Shown here: piece by piece, positions 32,676 through 42,677 of the stretch
How positions within the stretch are numbered: the stretch's first letter is position 1
Layout of the letters: every line of letters begins with the position of its first letter
From: Bacillus sp. FJAT-27445
GTDB taxonomy: Bacteria; Bacillota; Bacilli; Bacillales; Cytobacillaceae
Assembly (NCBI RefSeq): GCF_001510665.1
Contig: NZ_LMTI01000005.1
Coordinates: forward strand, 1,828 to 65,827
Direction: 5' to 3'
Length of the DNA stretch: 64,000 nucleotides
Notes under the pieces: model-generated
Told to the model about the DNA's origin: nothing
The model's input: the letters and a program-made list of their open reading frames with translations, nothing else
Database searches by the model: none
Program-made: the position numbers and the translations under genes

Positions 32676-32731
32676 AAGTCGAACGAAAAGATGCTGATTC
32701 GGTCAAAACGGGCAGTGATTCGGTCAAACCA
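32676..32731. repeat. Three TCGGTCAAAA-type boxes with ~21 bp periodicity
   Basis: GATTCGGTCAAAAC at 32696 and GATTCGGTCAAACC at 32717 are 21 bp apart, and a diverged first copy, AAGTCGAACGAAAAG, begins at 32676. Layout resembles the TATCGA array at 28.5 kb with another core sequence. It lies between the terminators of two convergent genes. Confidence 0.65.
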
Positions 32732-32751
32732 GAAAACGGGACCAATCCCCG

Positions 32752-32789
32752 TAAAAACCACAGGCGGCCCGGAAAGCGGACCGCCTGTG
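32752..32789 (-). terminator. Terminator of the MMPL transporter gene
   Basis: On the minus strand CACAGGCGG and CCGCCTGTG pair and are followed by GTTTTTAC. Confidence 0.8.
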
Positions 32790-32821
32790 CTGTTCTGTCT
32801 CAAAAATATATTTTAAAGCCC

Positions 32822-35005
32822 CTATTCCCTGTCGCCAAGCGCTGCCTTTTTCCTCCCTTTTCCGAAGAACCACCAATTCCAGTCGCCGAGCAGTTTCATT
32901 AGCGATGGGACCAATACCATCCGGATAAGGGTGGCATCAATAAAGATCGCAATCGCAATCCCGACTCCAAGTTGTTTTACCGGCATGACGCCAGTAAATG
33001 CAAAAGCGCCGGTAACGACAATCATGATAGCTGCGGCAGAAGTAATAATTTTGCTTGTTGTTGTGAGGCCAAGGATTGTCGCCTTGCTGTTGTCGCCGGT
33101 TTCCAGGTAGTACTCCTGGATACGGGAAATCAGGAAGACCTCGTAGTCCATCGACAATCCAAAAACGAGCGAGAAAACAAACACCGGCAAAATCAGGGCA
33201 ATGTCGGCCGGGTCCGCCCCAAAATGGCCCTCCTGGAAAATATATACGACAATCCCGAAGGTGGCTCCTAGACTAAGCATATTCATCAAAATCGCTTTAA
33301 TCGGTATTAGTACCGATCGGAATGCCAGCATAAGGATGATGAAGGTGGAAATGAAAATTAAAATCAAACCGTACGGTGCTTTTTTGTAAATTTCATCAAA
33401 AATTTCCTGTTGGAATTTTATTTGGCCTCCGAAATATGCCTTCATGCCATAATCCTTTTCAGACCAGTCTCTTACCCACTCACGTGCCTTATCCGAATGC
33501 TCGCCTGTTTTCAAATAAACATTTACCAGCATTTTATCTCCTTTAATATAATGCTCCTTTACTTTTGAAAGCAGTGCTTGTCTGCTTGGATCTTCAGCGG
33601 ACACCATCTTTAGCTGGCTATACTCCTTGCCATTGGCTATTCCCACTGCCGTAAAGAACGATTCGATTGAATCCACGGATTTGCTGTTTTCAAACTTGGC
33701 AATGGCCTCGCTTGCTGTATCGAGGTTTTTTTCTTCGTCCATTCTGCTGTCCGATTCCAAAACGACGGTGATTTTTTGGTAATCACGCTTTCCCTCAGGC
33801 TGGAACTCTTTTCGGAAAGTCTCGTAGGCAACCCGGGATTCGTATTTTTTAGGCAGCGAATCGGTACCAGGTATGGTTAGATGCATATCCTTTGCTGGAA
33901 TGATTCCCGCCAGCAAAATGGAGAATGCGGCGAGCATCATGATAACCGGATGCTTCATCACAGTTTTGGCGAACGAATGCCAGCCGCTTTTTGTCTTATT
34001 TCGAGGTTTAATGACTGTAAATTTATTGATTCTCTCGCCAAGGAGGGAAAGAAAAGCCGGCAGGAACGTGATTGCGCATAGTGCGGAAACAAAAACGACA
34101 ATCATTCCGCCAAGGGCAACGTTTTGGAAAATATCTATCTGGATGAATAGCAGTCCAGAAAGCCCGATAAAGACGCAAAAGGCAGAAAATACGATTGATC
34201 TGCCAGCTGTGGCTACAGTCACTTCGATGCTTTCCGCAACTGATTTGGTCTGCAGCTCTTCCTTGTAGCGGTTAATGATTAGCAGGGCAAAATCGATGCT
34301 TAGTGCAAGCCCAATCATCGGGACAATATTTAATATAAAGATTGATAAATTTGTGGTATGGCTGAAGAAATAGACGATTCCCATCGTCATCAGAATAGAA
34401 ACGATACCAATTATCAATGGGACCGATGCTGCGACCAGCCCGCCGAATGCTAGGACCAGGACAATGAGGGCGATTGGCAGGCCAATCATTTCAGCCCGGG
34501 CCAAGTCCTTTTGGCTCGCTTCATTTAGGTCCCTTACGATAACCGGCTCCCCCGTCATACTTACACTTAACCCTTTTTTGTCCTTCAGATATGGTTCCAG
34601 CTCACGGATTTCATCCGCAAGGCTCCCAGCATCCCTGTCAAACGTTATTACGCCATAAGCATACTTCCCTTTCATCATGCCATCCAGATTAAAAGGAGAT
34701 ATCAGCCCTGATGCCGGCTTATATTTCTCAAGCCTTGTAAACGTTTCTTCAATATAAGAATGCCAATTTTCATCCGTCACACCCTTATCTTTTTCAAAAA
34801 GGAGGATAATGGTCGATTCAGGCTGGCCGAAATCTTTTTCAAGTATATCCCTTGTCTCATTATATTTACCGTCGTATTCAAAGCCGTTGCCGCTTAAGAC
34901 CGATGGCAGCTTAAACGCGAAAACCGCCAAAGTAACAATTGCCGCCACCCAGACCGCCAACACCAAATATTTATATTTGTCTGCAAACCTTCCAAGACGC
35001 CTCAC
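32822..35005 (-). CDS. MMPL-family RND transporter
   Basis: A 727-residue transporter with 12 transmembrane segments: one N-terminal helix (about 15-34), a large extracytoplasmic loop, a five-helix bundle (about 170-330), and the same arrangement repeated in the second half (helix at about 355-370, second loop, bundle at about 560-700). Hallmarks are IGLALSIDFALLIINRYKEEL and its repeat FGLSMDYEVFLISRIQEYYLETG, the proton-relay Asp-Tyr motif of MMPL proteins. It is probably an exporter of lipids or drugs (YdfJ/YdgH-like). No TetR regulator is adjacent. Confidence 0.92.
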   Translation of the reverse strand: MRRLGRFADKYKYLVLAVWVAAIVTLAVFAFKLPSVLSGNGFEYDGKYNETRDILEKDFGQPESTIILLFEKDKGVTDENWHSYIEETFTRLEKYKPASGLISPFNLDGMMKGKYAYGVITFDRDAGSLADEIRELEPYLKDKKGLSVSMTGEPVIVRDLNEASQKDLARAEMIGLPIALIVLVLAFGGLVAASVPLIIGIVSILMTMGIVYFFSHTTNLSIFILNIVPMIGLALSIDFALLIINRYKEELQTKSVAESIEVTVATAGRSIVFSAFCVFIGLSGLLFIQIDIFQNVALGGMIVVFVSALCAITFLPAFLSLLGERINKFTVIKPRNKTKSGWHSFAKTVMKHPVIMMLAAFSILLAGIIPAKDMHLTIPGTDSLPKKYESRVAYETFRKEFQPEGKRDYQKITVVLESDSRMDEEKNLDTASEAIAKFENSKSVDSIESFFTAVGIANGKEYSQLKMVSAEDPSRQALLSKVKEHYIKGDKMLVNVYLKTGEHSDKAREWVRDWSEKDYGMKAYFGGQIKFQQEIFDEIYKKAPYGLILIFISTFIILMLAFRSVLIPIKAILMNMLSLGATFGIVVYIFQEGHFGADPADIALILPVFVFSLVFGLSMDYEVFLISRIQEYYLETGDNSKATILGLTTTSKIITSAAAIMIVVTGAFAFTGVMPVKQLGVGIAIAIFIDATLIRMVLVPSLMKLLGDWNWWFFGKGRKKAALGDRE

Positions 35006-35187
35006 AGCCTTACCTCCTCATTCTCTTACCCAATACCTCCATTTTGTCATAATTCCAATTGCATTAAGATAGGTTTTTGCTATTTTTCCTAAAATCGTAA
35101 AGATTTCCGCCCAATCCTTTACCCATTTCCACAGTCTTCAAAATCCTTAAAAGATACAGTCCCTCTGTCAATTGATTGTTTTTTTGG

Positions 35188-35296
35188 TAAAATAAAGTGA
35201 ACCTTTCCTCAGTGGGGTCTTCTTTCCCACTGAGGATTAGGTGAACCAATCGGACCTTTAGTGACAGTTGCCCTTTAGGGCTTACTGTCACTAAAG
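35188..35296 (+). promoter_or_regulatory. Promoter-proximal double-hairpin leader element before deoR
   Basis: TAAAAT (35188) is followed by AAAGTGAACC, a hairpin CCTCAGTGGG/CCCACTGAGG (35207-35235), ATTAGGTGAACCAATCGG and a second hairpin CTTTAGTGACAGT/ACTGTCACTAAAG (35256-35296), then the deoR start. The first half recurs at 49218-49259 before aspA. It is a candidate mobile promoter/5'UTR module. Confidence 0.6.
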
Positions 35297-35335
35297 TGTG
35301 GGGTAGAGCCATGATACAGGATGCAGGTGAGGTAT

Positions 35336-36286
35336 ATGGAAAAAGACAAATTGTCCAAAATAATCGAAGCGGCCAAGCTTTATTATCTTCTTGATTACAA
35401 TCAACATGATATCGCAAAAGTGCTAGGTGTTTCCAGGCCAACAGTCTCAAGGCTTTTACAGGCTGCAAAGTCGGAAGGCATTGTCCAAATAACGATAAAG
35501 GATCCAATGGAAAATGTCGAAAGCCTGGCTGACTCCCTTGAGAAAAAATTCGGCCTGAAAAGAGCGATTGTTGTTTCTATTCCCCAGTACGAGGGAACGA
35601 TAATAAAGACTTTCCTGGGGGAAGCGGCTGCGGCTTATCTACATGATATTGTCAAGGATGGCGATATTATCGGAGTCACATGGGGGACAACCATATACCA
35701 TGTTGCCGTTGAATTAAAGCAAATAGCTGTCAACAATGTGAAGGTTGTCCAGCTTAAGGGCGGGGTAAGCCATTCGGAAACGAATACATACGCATCCGAA
35801 ACCCTTTACTTGTTCGGGAAAGCGTTTAATACCGCTCCTCATCATCTTCCGCTTCCCGCGATTGTTGACCACCCGGTGGTGAAGCAGGCAATGGAGGCTG
35901 ACAGGCATATTAAACGGATTCTTGATCTTGGCAAACAGGCCAATATCGCCTTGTTTACGATTGGCCCGGTAAGGGAGGAATCTCTCCTGTTCCAGCTGGG
36001 TTACTTTTCACAGAGCGATTTGGACTCCTTGTATGGAAAGGCTGCAGGGGATATATGCTCGCGTTTTTTTGATAAGGATGGGGCTATTTGCAATGAAAGT
36101 CTGAATGACCGGACGCTAGGGATTGATCTTGGCGAGCTGAAAAAAAAGGAACATTCCATCCTGGTCGCCGGCGGGCAGAATAAGGTGGAGGGAATTTATG
36201 GGGCATTGAAAGGCAATTATGCAAATATACTGGTTACCGACCATTTTACTGCCCAACTTCTGCTTGAAAAATCAGAAGAAGTATAG
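35336..36286 (+). CDS. deoR: SorC/DeoR-type transcriptional regulator of deoxynucleoside use
   Basis: A 316-residue regulator very close to B. subtilis DeoR: an N-terminal HTH (YNQHDIAKVLGVSRPTVSRLLQAAK, about residues 20-45) and a sugar-binding domain with GVTWGTTIYHVAV, VVQLKGGVSHSETNTYASE, KQANIALFTIGPVREESLLF and GDICSRFFDKDGAICNESLNDRTLGI. It represses deoC-type operons and is released by deoxyribose-5-phosphate. ATG 35336 follows GGTGAGG. It is directly upstream of deoC-xapX-cdd, as expected. Confidence 0.95.
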   Translation: MEKDKLSKIIEAAKLYYLLDYNQHDIAKVLGVSRPTVSRLLQAAKSEGIVQITIKDPMENVESLADSLEKKFGLKRAIVVSIPQYEGTIIKTFLGEAAAAYLHDIVKDGDIIGVTWGTTIYHVAVELKQIAVNNVKVVQLKGGVSHSETNTYASETLYLFGKAFNTAPHHLPLPAIVDHPVVKQAMEADRHIKRILDLGKQANIALFTIGPVREESLLFQLGYFSQSDLDSLYGKAAGDICSRFFDKDGAICNESLNDRTLGIDLGELKKKEHSILVAGGQNKVEGIYGALKGNYANILVTDHFTAQLLLEKSEEV

Positions 36287-36301
36287 TTATTGATAAGTTT
36301 T

Positions 36302-36350
36302 ACATTTGTTCAAAATTGATTTTACAAATGTTCTTGATTTTTGTTATAGT
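36302..36350 (+). promoter_or_regulatory. deoC promoter with candidate DeoR operator
   Basis: TTTACA (36321-36326), an 18-bp spacer and TATAGT (36345-36350). Two related half-sites, ACATTTGTTCAAAATTGA and ACAAATGTTCTTGA, lie over and upstream of the -35; the first resembles the B. subtilis DeoR palindrome ATTGAACAAAATTTCAAT. Confidence 0.6.
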
Positions 36351-36377
36351 TAAAGTGAAGAAAAAGGAGGTATTAGA

Positions 36378-37052
36378 ATGTCTCAAAAAATTGCAGGCAT
36401 GATTGATCATACATTATTAAAGGCAAACGCGACGAATGCGGAAATCACAAAGCTTGCCGAAGAAGCAAAGGAATTTAAATTCGCTTCGGTCTGTGTAAAC
36501 CCAACATGGGTGAAGAAAGCGGCAGAACTGCTCGCTGAAGCACCAGAGGTGAAGGTATGCACAGTCATCGGTTTCCCGCTAGGCGCGAATACGCCTGAAA
36601 CGAAAGCCTTTGAAACAAAAAATGCGATTGAAAATGGTGCCGGTGAGGTTGATATGGTAATCAATATCGGTGCGTTGAAGGACGGAGACTACGAATTGGT
36701 CGAGCGGGACATCCGCGCGGTAGTAGACGCCGCAAAAGGAAAAGCACTGACCAAAGTCATCATTGAAACAGCGCTTTTAACAGATGAAGAAAAAGTGAAG
36801 GCTTGTGAACTTGCGGTTAATGCAGGGGCGGATTTTGTAAAAACCTCGACTGGATTTTCAACAGGCGGAGCAACCTCCGCGGATATCAAGCTGATGCGTG
36901 AAGCTGTTGGCCCGGAACTTGGCGTAAAAGCATCCGGAGGCGTAAGAAGCCGCGAAGACGCGCTTATGCTGATTGAAGCGGGAGCAACACGGATTGGGGC
37001 CAGCTCAGGCGTGGCCATTGTAAAAGGCGAAACATCCGACAGTGCTTACTAA
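36378..37052 (+). CDS. deoC: Deoxyribose-phosphate aldolase
   Basis: A 224-residue class I aldolase that splits 2-deoxyribose-5-phosphate into glyceraldehyde-3-phosphate and acetaldehyde in deoxynucleoside catabolism. [11 protein letters not shown] at the N-terminus, [50 protein letters not shown] and [14 protein letters not shown] are all conserved; the Schiff-base lysine is Lys155. AAAAAGGAGG precedes the ATG. Confidence 0.97.
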   Translation: MSQKIAGMIDHTLLKANATNAEITKLAEEAKEFKFASVCVNPTWVKKAAELLAEAPEVKVCTVIGFPLGANTPETKAFETKNAIENGAGEVDMVINIGALKDGDYELVERDIRAVVDAAKGKALTKVIIETALLTDEEKVKACELAVNAGADFVKTSTGFSTGGATSADIKLMREAVGPELGVKASGGVRSREDALMLIEAGATRIGASSGVAIVKGETSDSAY

Positions 37053-37077
37053 CTTGACAAAATAATGAGGGAATAAA

Positions 37078-37664
<587 letters not shown>

Positions 37665-37723
37665 GAGCTCATTTTCGATTACACTAGGCAATTTCTTATG
37701 CAAAAATAAATAGGCAAATAATT

Positions 37724-37752
37724 AGAGCCGGCCATTAGCCAGCTCTTTTTTT
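37724..37752. terminator. Terminator of the deo operon
   Basis: AGAGCCGGC / GCCAGCTCT hairpin with one mismatch, followed by TTTTTTT. Convergent genes share the region. Confidence 0.8.
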
Positions 37753-37758
37753 AATGGA

Positions 37759-38373
37759 CTATTTTGATACGTAAGGATTCCCTGTTATCCAGAAGCGCCA
37801 AGGATACTCCCTTGCTTCGCCGGAATTTCCGATTCCTATTCTGGGTCCCTCCGAAATGGATTCGGTAATGCGGCCCTTTGATATGAAAAGAGGCGGTTCA
37901 GTAAATTTTTTTCCGTAATCATCCATTGAAATTCCCAGCGCCTTTGTAAGCTTCCCCGGCCCGCTAGTCAATTTGACGGTTTCAGCCACTCCTCTCCGTT
38001 CATGCATTAGGGACTCTCCGTAAACCGGCTCTACTGCCCTTATGAGTACCGCTTCAGGATTGCCTTCACCCCCACTGACAACATTGACAAGGCAGTGGGT
38101 ATGCATGACATAGGTATATACTCTGCCTGATTCACCGAACATAATTTCTGTCCGCTTTGTCCTTCGGTTCATATAACTGTGTGCCGCCCTGTCGCCGGGG
38201 CCAATGTAAGCTTCAGTTTCAACAATATATCCGGCTGCCAGTCCTTCGCTTGTTTCTTTTGCCAACACGCAGCCTAGCAGGGAACGGGCCAATAACAGGG
38301 TCGGCATCTCGAAAAATTCCTGGCCAAGCGCCTTGAATCCCGAAATATCCACTCCATCGTTGCTTATTTCCAT
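37759..38373 (-). CDS. 3-methyladenine DNA glycosylase (Mpg/AAG family)
   Basis: A 204-residue monofunctional base-excision repair glycosylase of the AAG fold (B. subtilis YxlJ type). Conserved features are LLARSLLGCVLA, GYIVETEAYIGPGDRAAHSYMNRRTKRTEIMFGESGRVYTYVMH (catalytic Glu in VETEAY and the AHSY motif) and SGPGKLTKALGI. It removes alkylated purines such as 3-methyladenine and hypoxanthine. Start at 38373 because GGAGG lies five bases upstream. Confidence 0.95.
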   Translation of the reverse strand: MEISNDGVDISGFKALGQEFFEMPTLLLARSLLGCVLAKETSEGLAAGYIVETEAYIGPGDRAAHSYMNRRTKRTEIMFGESGRVYTYVMHTHCLVNVVSGGEGNPEAVLIRAVEPVYGESLMHERRGVAETVKLTSGPGKLTKALGISMDDYGKKFTEPPLFISKGRITESISEGPRIGIGNSGEAREYPWRFWITGNPYVSK

Positions 38374-38623
38374 AGGAACCTCCAAATTAATGATGCTTTC
38401 ATAACACTTCCCTTACTTGGAGGATTTTAATCAAAAAAAACAGGGAAATGAATCCAAAGGTACAAAACCCTTTCACAAAATGTCTTTTGTTCTAAAAATA
38501 TCCTTCGTTATGCAGTTGTTTCCAAGCTGTATAACTACTAAACTAGGAAGTGCAAATACTTAACTAAATAATGACAATAATCGGGAGAAATCCCTAAAAT
38601 GGGACATGTTGGAGTTGGTAAGA

Positions 38624-40228
38624 ATGGATATGAAGAAATTTGAAAAACTACTTTTGAATAAGGTAAAGAATCAATTGTCGGACTGGTTCGACGTACATGA
38701 AGCATCCCTGCCAAATGAAAATGAACTTTTTCGTTTCCTTCATTCAATTAAAGGAACTGCCGGTTCGGTCGGGCTTGAAGCTTTATCGGACATCGCTGAA
38801 GACTTGATGGCGCAAATCAGTGAAAACAGTAAACGGCAATGGAAACCTGACGATTTGAAAACTTTTTTAAACGGGCTCATCAGCCATACCTATGAATATG
38901 AGAATGACTCCCGTCTGAAAAATAGCGAGTCTCGGGAACATCTACCGGTTATCCAGATTATTAGCGCCGATGTTTCGAGAATTGTTCTAGCTAAAGAGGC
39001 TCTTGAGAAAAACGGTTGGATTGTCATGCCTTATACTGCCTTGGAAAAAGCGCTTAGGAGCAAATACGACCTTAGGCCGGACCTTATCATTATTGATAAC
39101 AGGGAATCGATGGGACTTGCTATCCTGGATGAACTTGAAAAGCATCACTCAAAGCACTTTATTCCTAAAGTCGTGATTGGCCATGGAGGCAGATGGAAGG
39201 AAAGAATGGATGCCTACAAACGCGGGGCTGATGATTTTATTGAAATGCCGTTTGAGATGGAAGAACTTATTGCCAGGGTCGGCCGCCTGCTTGATAGAAA
39301 AGCACTGTTTGACCAGTCCGCCTTATTGGATGAATTGACAGGATTATATAATCGGAAGTTTCTGAAGGATACTTTTAAAAGAAACCTGGCGGCTCTTTCC
39401 AGAACAAAAAAAGAGTTTTGCCTTGCTGTATTGGATCTTGACCATTTTAAAGAAATTAATGATGAGTTTGGCCATTTGGCGGGAGACCAGGTACTCTCCT
39501 CATTTGCTGCATTTATAAAGGAAAAGACAAGGGGAACGGACAGCGTTTTCAGGCTGGGAGGCGAGGAGTTTGCAATAGTCTTTTCGGGAACTAGTATCAA
39601 GGAAGCAGAATCCATCCTGAACAGGCTGCTTGAAGGAATGAAGAAACTCGTGTTTTCAGAAAAAGGCAAATCGTTTTCGGTTACTTTTTCGGCCGGCCTC
39701 TTCTTAATCAACAGTGAAGCGACAACACTGGAGGAAGCCATAGGCGAAGCAGACCGGTCATTGTATTCAGCAAAAGCAAATGGCAGGGCTCAAGTAGTAA
39801 CATCCGACGAGAAAATCGGAGAGGTATATAAAAAACCACTTCATATCTCTGTCATTGATGACGATGCAATTATCAGGTCCATGCTCTCAAAAATTATTAA
39901 AGGAATGGATGCCCCGAATTTCCAAACGGATGTTGAGGTATTCGAAAATGGACGCAAATTTTTGGATTCCAACCGCCTTGGGATGAAAGGTGACCACTTC
40001 CTAATTCTTGATGGTGTAATGCCGGTGATGGATGGCCTTGAAGTTCTCCAGAGGGTAAGGAAAGAGGCCGTGGGCGTGCCGGTAAAAGTCCTTATGTTAA
40101 CCGGCCGGAAAAATGAATACGATATTGCCAGGGCATTGGAGCTTGGAGCGGATGATTATGTTACAAAACCTTTTAGCATCACCGAGCTGGAAGCAAGGAT
40201 CAAAGTTTTGATCCAGAGGCCGAATTAA
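38624..40228 (+). CDS. HPt-REC-GGDEF-REC diguanylate cyclase
   Basis: A 534-residue signalling protein. An HPt domain at 1-95 carries the phosphoacceptor His40 (FLHSIKGTAG). A receiver-like domain at about 108-225 keeps the central Asp (LIIIDNR) but lacks the paired N-terminal acids and the conserved Lys (EMPF in place of KPF), so it is probably a pseudo-receiver. The GGDEF domain has intact GGEEF and an RxxD I-site (RGTD). A C-terminal receiver at about 405-530 is canonical (DDD, LDGVMP, KPF). First gene of a six-gene coupled operon. ATG 38624 has GGAG nine bases upstream. Confidence 0.93.
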   Translation: MDMKKFEKLLLNKVKNQLSDWFDVHEASLPNENELFRFLHSIKGTAGSVGLEALSDIAEDLMAQISENSKRQWKPDDLKTFLNGLISHTYEYENDSRLKNSESREHLPVIQIISADVSRIVLAKEALEKNGWIVMPYTALEKALRSKYDLRPDLIIIDNRESMGLAILDELEKHHSKHFIPKVVIGHGGRWKERMDAYKRGADDFIEMPFEMEELIARVGRLLDRKALFDQSALLDELTGLYNRKFLKDTFKRNLAALSRTKKEFCLAVLDLDHFKEINDEFGHLAGDQVLSSFAAFIKEKTRGTDSVFRLGGEEFAIVFSGTSIKEAESILNRLLEGMKKLVFSEKGKSFSVTFSAGLFLINSEATTLEEAIGEADRSLYSAKANGRAQVVTSDEKIGEVYKKPLHISVIDDDAIIRSMLSKIIKGMDAPNFQTDVEVFENGRKFLDSNRLGMKGDHFLILDGVMPVMDGLEVLQRVRKEAVGVPVKVLMLTGRKNEYDIARALELGADDYVTKPFSITELEARIKVLIQRPN

Positions 40229-41262
40229 TGGCGGCTGAATTATACGCATTAGCCTTACTGACAGCTGTATTCATTAGCACTCTTTTCCTGCTTTTGCTTT
40301 ATCTCGCCTTGAGAAAAACAATGGCGAACAGAAATCGGAAACAAATTGAGCAATATAAAGAAAGATTTAATCCGTATCTTTTTGAGTACATCACGGAAGG
40401 TACGATAACAAGAAAGCTTGTCCCAAGAAGAGATGCCGAGAAGAAAGCAGTAGAAGAACTACTCGCGAAATATGCCGAAATCCTCGAGATGGGAGAAGAA
40501 CGGAAAAACCTTGCCGATTGGGCAGGACTTCACCTCACTGATTATTACCGGAGCAGGCTGCAAAGCCGCAAATGGAGTTCTAGAATGAATGCCCTCTATT
40601 ATATAGAGGATTTTAAGATGGATACCCTCCTCAAGGACCTCTTTAAGATGCTTGGGAAAAAGCGCACATCCCGCGACGAACTTATCCATATTTTAAGGAT
40701 TCTTGCCAATTTCCAGTTCATTAACCTCTATGACTATTTGAATAGGAAATTTTCCTTTCTATCAGAGTTTGAATGCCGGAATATCCTTGTCAGGCTGGAG
40801 GATGGGCATTTTGATCAATTCACGCTTGGCTTCCATCAGGCAAGGGCAGAACTGCAAAATGCTTTACTGGATGTGATTGGCGTAAATAAAGACATTAAAT
40901 ATTTATCGTTTCTTGAATCCATCTTCCAATCCTATAGAGGGGAAACAAGATTGCGTGCGCTTAAGGCAATAGGATCGATTGGATATGTGAGCAATCTTGA
41001 TGATTACCTGCCGCTCTCATCTTCCAGCAGCTGGGAAGAACGGATGCTTGCTGCAAGACTCATAGGTTCAATGAGGGATGAAAAAGGAATAGCGAACTTA
41101 AAAGAATTGATTCATGACCGTACGTGGTGGGTCCGTTCCCAGGCAGGTCAGGCGCTTTCAAAATTTCCAGGCGGAGGTGCGATTCTCCAGGAAATTGTTG
41201 ATACAACAAAGGATCCGTTCGCCAGGGATATGGCCCTCGAATGGATCAATAAAGGAGTTTAA
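40228..41262 (+). CDS. Membrane-anchored HEAT-repeat protein
   Basis: A 344-residue protein with one N-terminal transmembrane helix (about residues 4-28) and a cytoplasmic alpha-helical solenoid. HEAT-like repeats are clearest toward the end: RLRALKAIGSIGYVSNLDDYLPL, WEERMLAARLIGSMRDEKGIANLKEL, WWVRSQAGQALSKFPGG. It overlaps the cyclase gene by one base and lies two bases before the glycosyltransferase gene, so it is probably a scaffold or c-di-GMP-responsive partner of the synthase (inference). Confidence 0.85.
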   Translation: MAAELYALALLTAVFISTLFLLLLYLALRKTMANRNRKQIEQYKERFNPYLFEYITEGTITRKLVPRRDAEKKAVEELLAKYAEILEMGEERKNLADWAGLHLTDYYRSRLQSRKWSSRMNALYYIEDFKMDTLLKDLFKMLGKKRTSRDELIHILRILANFQFINLYDYLNRKFSFLSEFECRNILVRLEDGHFDQFTLGFHQARAELQNALLDVIGVNKDIKYLSFLESIFQSYRGETRLRALKAIGSIGYVSNLDDYLPLSSSSSWEERMLAARLIGSMRDEKGIANLKELIHDRTWWVRSQAGQALSKFPGGGAILQEIVDTTKDPFARDMALEWINKGV

Positions 41263-41264
41263 CG

Positions 41265-42677
41265 ATGCCGAATCTTGAGTGGCTCGATTTTGTAACTTTT
41301 TTTGGCTGGTTTATTGCCATTTATATGTGCGGGGTCATTGTTTTTTATTGTGTCATTCTGTTTTTCTCTGTTGTGCAGCTTCGAAGAGAATCGCAGCTTG
41401 ATAGGGACCAGGCTTATATGGAATATACAAACGAGATTTATACGAAGCCGGTATCGATCATTGTCCCGGCATATAACGAGGAGGCGGGGGTCGTCCAAAG
41501 CGTCCGTTCCCTCCTGTCATTGAATTACCCGCTTTTTGAAGTCATTGTTGTGAACGATGGATCAAAGGACCAAACACTTGGAAAAATGATCGATCACTAC
41601 GAGATGAAGGAAATCAGCAAAGTGATCCGGAAACAGCTTGACTCGAAACCGATCAGGAGAATATATCAGTCTTCCTTGCTCCCAAACCTTTATATGATTG
41701 ACAAGGAAAATGGAGGGAAAGCGGATGCCCTGAATGCGGGGCTTAATTTTTCCAACTATCCTTATGTTTGCTCCCTGGATGGTGATTCGGTCCTTGAACG
41801 CGATGCTTTCCTGAAGGTTATGAAGCCTATCATCGATTCCGATGAGGAAGTAATTGCTTCAGGGGGAAGCGTCAGGATTGCGAACGGCTGTGAAATCAGG
41901 GATGGCCATATCCTAAAAATCGGGATCTCAAGCCATCCACTTGTTATTATGCAAATTATTGAATATTTGCGGGCGTTTTTAATGGGAAGGATTGGTTTGA
42001 GCAGGCACAATCTGCTGCTGATCATTTCCGGCGCGTTCGGAGTATTCTCCAAACGCTGGGTCATGGAAGCAGGAGGATATAAGACCGATACGGTCGGGGA
42101 AGATATGGAACTGGTGGTCAGGATGCACCGGCTAATTAAAGAAAAGGGATTGAAGAAAAAAGTTGTCTATGTCCCAGATCCTGTCTGCTGGACGGAAGTG
42201 CCGGAAGATTTGGCCACTCTCCGCCGGCAGCGCAGCAGATGGCACCGCGGATTATTTGAAAGCCTTTGGGCACATCGCAAACTGACTTTGAATCCGAAAT
42301 ACGGATCAATCGGCTTTGTTGCCTTCCCTTATTTCTGGTTCGTCGAGTTCCTCGGCCCAATCGTTGAGCTATCTGGCTATGTGTTCGTCCTGCTCTGCCT
42401 GTTCTTAGGCGGAAGCTATTTTGAATTCGCCATCCTTATCTTATTGCTTTCGCTTCTTTATGGTTCGGTCATTTCCATGGCCGCTGTCCTGCTTGAAGAA
42501 TGGTCATTGACAAAGTACCCTCAAGTGCGGAACATTGTGAAGCTCTTTCTGTATTCACTTACCGAAACAATCTGGTACAGGCCTCTTACGGTCCTTTGGC
42601 GTTGTGAAGGAATATGGCAGGTAATCAAAAGGGATAAGAGCTGGGGAGAAATGAAAAGAAAAGGTGTATCTCAATGA
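41265..42677 (+). CDS. Processive family-2 glycosyltransferase (PgaC/BcsA-like)
   Basis: A 470-residue membrane glycosyltransferase with an N-terminal helix (about 12-38), a GT2 catalytic domain and three to four C-terminal helices. Catalytic signatures are IIVPAYNEE, DGS (98-100), LDGDS (171-175), VGEDME (Glu279-Asp280) and QRSRW (322-326), the D,D,D,Q(R/Q)xRW set of processive beta-glycan synthases. The product is likely an extracellular polysaccharide. No PilZ domain is present, so c-di-GMP input must come through another protein. It overlaps the next gene by four bases. Confidence 0.93.
   Translation: MPNLEWLDFVTFFGWFIAIYMCGVIVFYCVILFFSVVQLRRESQLDRDQAYMEYTNEIYTKPVSIIVPAYNEEAGVVQSVRSLLSLNYPLFEVIVVNDGSKDQTLGKMIDHYEMKEISKVIRKQLDSKPIRRIYQSSLLPNLYMIDKENGGKADALNAGLNFSNYPYVCSLDGDSVLERDAFLKVMKPIIDSDEEVIASGGSVRIANGCEIRDGHILKIGISSHPLVIMQIIEYLRAFLMGRIGLSRHNLLLIISGAFGVFSKRWVMEAGGYKTDTVGEDMELVVRMHRLIKEKGLKKKVVYVPDPVCWTEVPEDLATLRRQRSRWHRGLFESLWAHRKLTLNPKYGSIGFVAFPYFWFVEFLGPIVELSGYVFVLLCLFLGGSYFEFAILILLLSLLYGSVISMAAVLLEEWSLTKYPQVRNIVKLFLYSLTETIWYRPLTVLWRCEGIWQVIKRDKSWGEMKRKGVSQ

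Noticed and set aside
35064-35507. 147-codon minus-strand ORF overlapping the deoR leader and 5' end
   Set aside because: It lies over two hairpins and the deoR coding start, has no SD or recognisable domain, and its residues mirror the repeats. It is a shadow.
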